DNA of 64,000 nt from Taenia hydatigena (Eukaryota > Platyhelminthes > Cestoda > Cyclophyllidea > Taeniidae). Below the pieces are notes generated by a model. That model was not told the DNA's origin, searched no databases, and saw only the letters and a list, made by a program, of their open reading frames with translations. Each line of letters starts with the position of its first letter. The first letter of the stretch is position 1. This document shows, in pieces, positions 59,010 to 64,000 of this stretch. The stretch is from assembly GCA_036345935.2 (NCBI GenBank), contig JADWOT020000001.1, forward strand, positions 20,269,187-20,333,186. The letters are read 5' to 3'. The translations under genes and the position numbers were made by a program.

Positions 59010-59583
59010 GGTCCAAGTATCTAATCAGCCACTTTCACATCAGACAAGATAGAAGAAAGCGGTGAGGACGGAAGTTCTGCAAAATCATTTATTTGGAGAG
59101 ACTGTCGATGCAATGACAAGCAGCAGCAGCAGCATGACAAGCCGCATTGACAAGAATGGGTCTCGGATGGAGGAGTCGTGAAAACTTGCAGCTGCATTTA
59201 CAGACAGTGCGATTTGGGAAGGAAGAAGGAAGGAAAGCAATTGTTCCGCCACACCCTCATAAACATCAAAATGCATGGCGGTAACGAGTGGAACCTCTGT
59301 TGTCATCAATTCACTACGTTGGTGGAGGTGGTGTGGATAATGAGCGCAAAGTTGAATTGCTTAAGCGCGGTGCGATTGTGCTTCTGATTTCACCCACAAG
59401 CCCCCTCTCCCCTCCAAGCAGTGAGTAGAGAGCTGGACAAACAACAGACGAGGTGACGTAGAAGCACTGAGTAAAGTGCTGTTAAGTGCAGTGTTTCGGG
59501 AATTAACAACAAGCTGCATTCAGTATTTTCCAGCATGCAATAATGAACCTCTACTTAGAAAATACTTTTAAATAGTATAGTAT
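58468..59583 (-). repeat. 1.1-kb repeat, third copy
   Basis: Same element as 29,151-30,265 (inverted) and 35,956-37,070 (direct, about 22,512 bases upstream). Confidence 0.9.
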
Positions 59584-59584
59584 G

Positions 59585-60033
59585 ATGATATCGTCAGTGG
59601 AAGGTTGAGGCAATGGGAGGGGAAGAGTAGCTACTGTTGTGGGTGTTTGAGGCGAGTGCACCTCAAAGGTCTCTGTTCACTGGTAAGACTGCCATTATTT
59701 CTTTTCACTGTATTAATGTGCACATTGGGTAGTTGCAACGCTTTCGTCAACTATTGGCTGTTGATGTCCTATTTGTGTGATGGTGCAGACGCTCGAGTTC
59801 ACATCGCCATTTACGCCTTCTTCCCCTATCCACACGCTCGTCAACTAAGAGGCACTTTGGAGTGTGGTGATGTTCTCGTTAGTAATTAACTCTACCAATT
59901 AGTGGACGCCTACTTTCCTCAAAGGCAAATTCTACAACCCAAACCAGATGGGTATTTCCTGCGCTTTCGGTGGCAGTAACCCCAAACAACTAGGTCAGCA
60001 TTCCACCCACACGTCTTCCTTCACGCATGCCGT
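59585..60033 (+). repeat. 450-bp module, copy 3
   Basis: Same module as 37,072-37,520 and 45,774-46,226. Confidence 0.88.
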
Positions 60034-61276
60034 GCCAGTTTCACACCAAGAAATAGTGTGAGTGCGATGACATAATTACGGATGGGCGAAAACAGCAGAA
60101 TGGGTAATCGAAGGCTTTTCTCATTTCATGCAGGCGTGTTCGACAGAATACAAGACGAGTAACAATGCGCAGTGTGTAGAATTGGGCAATCACAACTAGA
60201 TGAGTCGCAGCACGTTCACGCCCGCTATTTTTCCTGCATCAATCCTGGCCAGACGTTGGTTGACATCGAAGGGTGCTGGCACTGTGATCACTGCGTTTGT
60301 CACCTTCTTATCCAAGTCGACATTATCAGTGACTGTTGCCCTATCCTTCTTGGTTGCATGTTTGTGCTATTCTAAACCTGAAATAAAATTTAACGTAATG
60401 CAGCTCACTATGACGCCTAATGAATGGACCTTATTTTCCATTGTTGCATAGCGAATGGGTGCTTGAATGGGAAGGGAAGGAACAGAGCAAGTGACGAATA
60501 TTTTGCGAATCACTTTGGCTGGTGGAATAGGCATTTGAGTGAAGTAGGTCTCACGGGTCTCCTTTCCATGCTTAGTCGACCTTCATTCCTATTCGCTTCA
60601 TCGTTCTACAGCCCTACTTCTGAGTCACTTTACCTTTCTACACACCAAATACACACTGTATTTGCATAATTTGTTGGCTACTTACGTCCCGTGGTGGAAC
60701 ACGAAATCTTTGCATCTATTTTCCGGTGTCACATATGAGTGACGCAGAGGACGCTCAAGTCCACTTGACAACTGCACAGATTCTTGATCTGGGGCGCTGT
60801 ACCTAGGCTGAGAGGTGAGAGTTGTTTCACCCTTTTTCATCAGCACTCACACACTTGAGCAGACAATCCCTGTGGTGTCCCACTTTACCGAGGTGTCTCC
60901 CGAAGGCGTAATCGAGAAAAGTTTGCTAATTGCATTGTTATGAAAAGCGATCGTGTTACAACTTATGCTACATTGTTAGGATTGCAAGTTCTCTTCTTTC
61001 GAAATGCCATTCACATTATGTAATCCACCACCATCACCAGCAGACGATGAGTGGATGCAAGTGATGCAGCAGGGATATAAAACTAATCGGTTGGTGATGG
61101 GTAATTATCTACAAAGGAGGAGAAGGAGGACGGACTGTAACCGGTCTTACTCTACATTGGCAAGCTGCCAGGCAATTGCAGTGAAGGCGTGTGAGGCTGA
61201 TTCGGTGTCAGCTGCTTTGAGTGGTCAAGAAAGTAGAATTAGTAGACTCAAGCAACACGACAGTTTGGCATTCCCT

Positions 61277-61627
61277 TTAATTGCAATGCAGACATTGAAT
61301 CGCGTTTGGACATGCAACAGAATGCTCTCTGAAAGCTGTAGCCCTTTGTAATGTGTAACAGACAGAGGGGATTGCCGGTAGAACCACTCTTTGCGAACCT
61401 GCACCGTCGAAAGCAACATAAGGAAGAAAGTAGCCAGCATTCGTTGTGGCAAAATCACTTGAACCAAAATGCATTGTAGCAAGTTCTTCTGTTCTTACAA
61501 AGAGCAGGCTACATTTGCGAGACTCAAGAGGCACTTCAATTGTCCGATGCACTACTTCAGTTGGCGACAGTAGCATGCTGCATTGGCATGTCAGTGAGGT
61601 GACTCCACACACACACAGAGGACACAA
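61277..61627 (-). CDS. Hypothetical 116-codon frame, family copy 4
   Basis: Member of the family at 22,171, with several substitutions (for example AFDGAGSQR and REHSVACPN). The first Cys of the C-terminal cluster is lost here, which argues against a strictly required metal site. Confidence 0.25.
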   Translation of the reverse strand: MCPLCVCGVTSLTCQCSMLLSPTEVVHRTIEVPLESRKCSLLFVRTEELATMHFGSSDFATTNAGYFLPYVAFDGAGSQRVVLPAIPSVCYTLQRATAFREHSVACPNAIQCLHCN

Positions 61628-61652
61628 TCGACATTCGTCCTTATTAACTCGT

Positions 61653-63047
61653 CTATCGGTCGAGCAGAAGGCTACGTCAAGACGGCTCTCGCCCTATTGC
61701 CTCTGTCTCTGATCATCAGTGCAGTTGTGGTCTGGTTTGCTGCACTGCGAAGGATTGCCTTCAATTCACTTCTTGCATTTCGGGCTGTTTGCCACTTTCT
61801 TCAAAACGGCTACCCTCCACAGGTGCTGGTTATTCATTCACCCTCCGTCATTCCACTTATGCGTGCCAATCACGATAATGGTAGCCCATTTCTTTTGCCA
61901 CACCAACCAACCAACCAACCATTATCTGCAGTTGACTTCTTCCCAATTTGGTGTCATGGCAGTGATTTGCACCTCGCATACCTTGGCTTCTGCTTCTGAT
62001 CTAATGTGGCAACTTGCATCAGCACTCAAATTAGCTGCTGAGGAATTGTAGGTCCAGTGAATACCACACACTCGCTAGCCTATCCGTACCTATTGTGCAC
62101 TCTTCCAGTGACAGTGGATGTCTTCGATGAGGAATACCTTGATTCTGCCAGTAAATTTAGCATTCTAGTACAGAAAGGTGCCTCTGTCTCATTCGGTCAT
62201 TCTCTCACCAAGCCTCACCAGGTCCAACTACATTTCCTACCTCCTTTCTCTCTTAGCTGTTGCAGTCAATAGGAGAATGATGGTTAAGTCTGACTCTTGT
62301 CTAGCATCAAGCCTTTCGATTGCTGTCGTTTATTTAATGACGTAAAAGGGGGGAGATGAGACCGTCCACATGCTCACTCCTCCCTCTAGGCAGTCAGCAG
62401 ACAGCAAATTTGAGCCCTTACAAATGGAATACAATATCAAATATCTAGGCCACTTTCACTACTTCCCCTAAAAATGTTATTTCGTGGAACTCAAAAGCTC
62501 CCTCTTCATCCTTTCCTCTCCCTCTACCATTGCACTCGCCTATCAATGTCCGCCGTAACCACCCACCGATGAAACCTCCCACCTGAGAGACTTCACTGCT
62601 GGTCAGCACTCACCAATGCTCAAATCGCTTAACATGATTTACTACAAACTGGAAAATGAAAATTATGACGTCGAGATTCACCAGCGTTGAGGAACGTCCT
62701 TTTAGAAATGTGAATTTGCCTTGCATTCGGCTGAGTTTGTTCCCTGCCAGAGGTCGCCTGCGTGGGATAGCTAGATAAAGATTTGTACGACGGAAGCATT
62801 CTAATCGAGGTGAAGTAGCAGCAAGTAGTTCCACACCTCCCTCATCCACGCCAAGATCAATTCACTTAACTGCTACACCACTTCCATTGCCTGGAATGCA
62901 GCGTGTAAGCCTCGTTCTAACTGAACCCGCAAAAGCGATGCCAATACCCACAGCTGCCATCCACAAAATTAGCAAGTAAAGTGGACACATCGCGTGTTCC
63001 ACCTCCCCAAATTTCCGTCCGGCTAGATGATAAGGAGTTGCAGGACA
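61653..63047 (+). repeat. 1.45-kb module, copy 3 of 3
   Basis: Same module as 17,901-19,348 and 39,139-40,586. It has four CCAA units, so the frame that is open in copies 1 and 2 is split here into 61,697-61,999 and 61,719-62,051. Confidence 0.88.
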
Positions 63048-64000
63048 TGACACGTGAATTCCATCGCTTAGCAGGTGCATTCCAGCTGGACCACCCATGA
63101 GGATGCAAGGAGGACAACAAATCAAACCGTGTTTCTCTTGTTTCGTAAGCCATAAACAACACTTAGAGTGCGGTATTTCATGCAGCTTCCCCTTTCCTCG
63201 TTTTTACTGCCTCTCCTCGTCAGTGACTTCTTCCCTATCCTTTTTGGCTGCATATTTGTGCTATTCCAAACCTGAAATAAAATGTAACGTAATGCAGCTC
63301 ACTATGACGCCGAATGGATGGACGTTATTTTCCATTGTTGCACAGCGAATTTTCCAAAGTAAGTCTTAAAATGCAATAAATTGAAATTATTTAAAGACAC
63401 CGCTGTTTGAATCGCATCCCTGATTAACTGTTTTGGGAGATGGTAGATATTCGTCTAATGTAATAAGGGAAAAGTTTGGTGCAACTAAATAGGCTGTAGG
63501 TTTTCCATTCTACTGAAAAGACGTGAAAACTAGGTCTCCATAGATGTGGACGGCATTCTTCTGTTGAAATGGAAAGACCATGCGAATGAAACTGAGAGAT
63601 GCACAAGCCAGTGCTTTCGGGTTGTTGGATTCTACCAAACTAACAGTCCACCATTGCAAGTACTTTGACACAAACAGGTATGTTACCACTAAAAGATTGC
63701 CTGTTCGGAGAATGTTCTCCTGTTGAATAGTGGCTGAACAAGGAATAGTTTCCACTGAAATCGTGAAAGCATGATTCGTTAGAAGGTGAGCACATCAAAA
63801 GTGTCTTTTATTGCTAATTCTGGTCATGCCAGCTAAGAGGTCTCCCAATGTCATCAAAACTGCAATCAACTACCCTCTTAACGGTTTACAGATAAAACTA
63901 AACATGGAAGGATACATAAACCTACATTTGATTGGACAAAGTCGTTTTGATAACGACTTCCCAAACACTTTACCAATCAAACTGTGTTTGCAGTTCGACA

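Larger units (their letters stand above)
54412..64000 (+). repeat. Large direct duplication, copy 2 (cut by window end)
   Basis: Matches 31,892-42,085. Contents follow copy 1 in the same order: minus-strand short frame at 54,588, identical core at 56,598-57,377, the 1.1-kb inverted repeat at 58,468-59,583, the 450-bp module at 59,585-60,033, and the 1.45-kb module at 61,653-63,047. It lacks about 0.5 kb and 113 bp present in copy 1. Confidence 0.95.

Overview
This window looks like eukaryotic nuclear DNA of moderate GC content, dominated by repeats. I see no operons, rRNA genes, CRISPR arrays or long standard-code genes. The evidence for a eukaryote is a decayed Ty3/gypsy-type RNase H segment at the left edge, two tRNA-like sequences each followed by a T-run of the pol III terminator type, many microsatellites, and layered direct and inverted duplications. 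The phylum cannot be fixed from sequence alone. A repeat-rich animal genome (for example a parasitic flatworm) would fit. A genome that reads TAA/TAG, and perhaps TGA, as amino acids (a ciliate or similar alveolate) would also fit, and the reasons for considering it are in the findings.

Layout. 1-470: retroelement RNase H relic, then a short tandem repeat (about 543-860). 900-17,100: mostly unique DNA with no recognisable gene, holding tRNA-like sequences at 10,199-10,270 and about 11,369-11,448, and a minus-strand frame strikingly poor in stops from 17,103 down to 14,191. 17,150-31,300: a cluster of modular repeats. It includes the longest open frame of the window (20,580-22,022), a 2.16-kb inverted repeat (21,555-23,712 and 25,372-27,531), and a foldback element with 283-bp terminal inverted repeats (29,021-30,715). 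31,892-42,085: first copy of a large duplication whose second copy runs from 54,412 to the window end, about 22.5 kb downstream in the same orientation. 42,086-54,411: unique DNA between the two copies, with a third copy of one small module at 45,774-46,226 and several simple repeats.

The repeat modules are shared in different combinations between the cluster and both copies of the large duplication, in both orientations. This points to repeated segmental duplication, inversion and gene conversion, possibly seeded by foldback transposable elements. Several open frames are carried by three to five copies, but most are under 210 codons, many overlap each other antisense, and length changes in simple repeats shift their frames. 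I therefore treat nearly all as uncertain. No pathway or gene-to-gene cooperation can be inferred.
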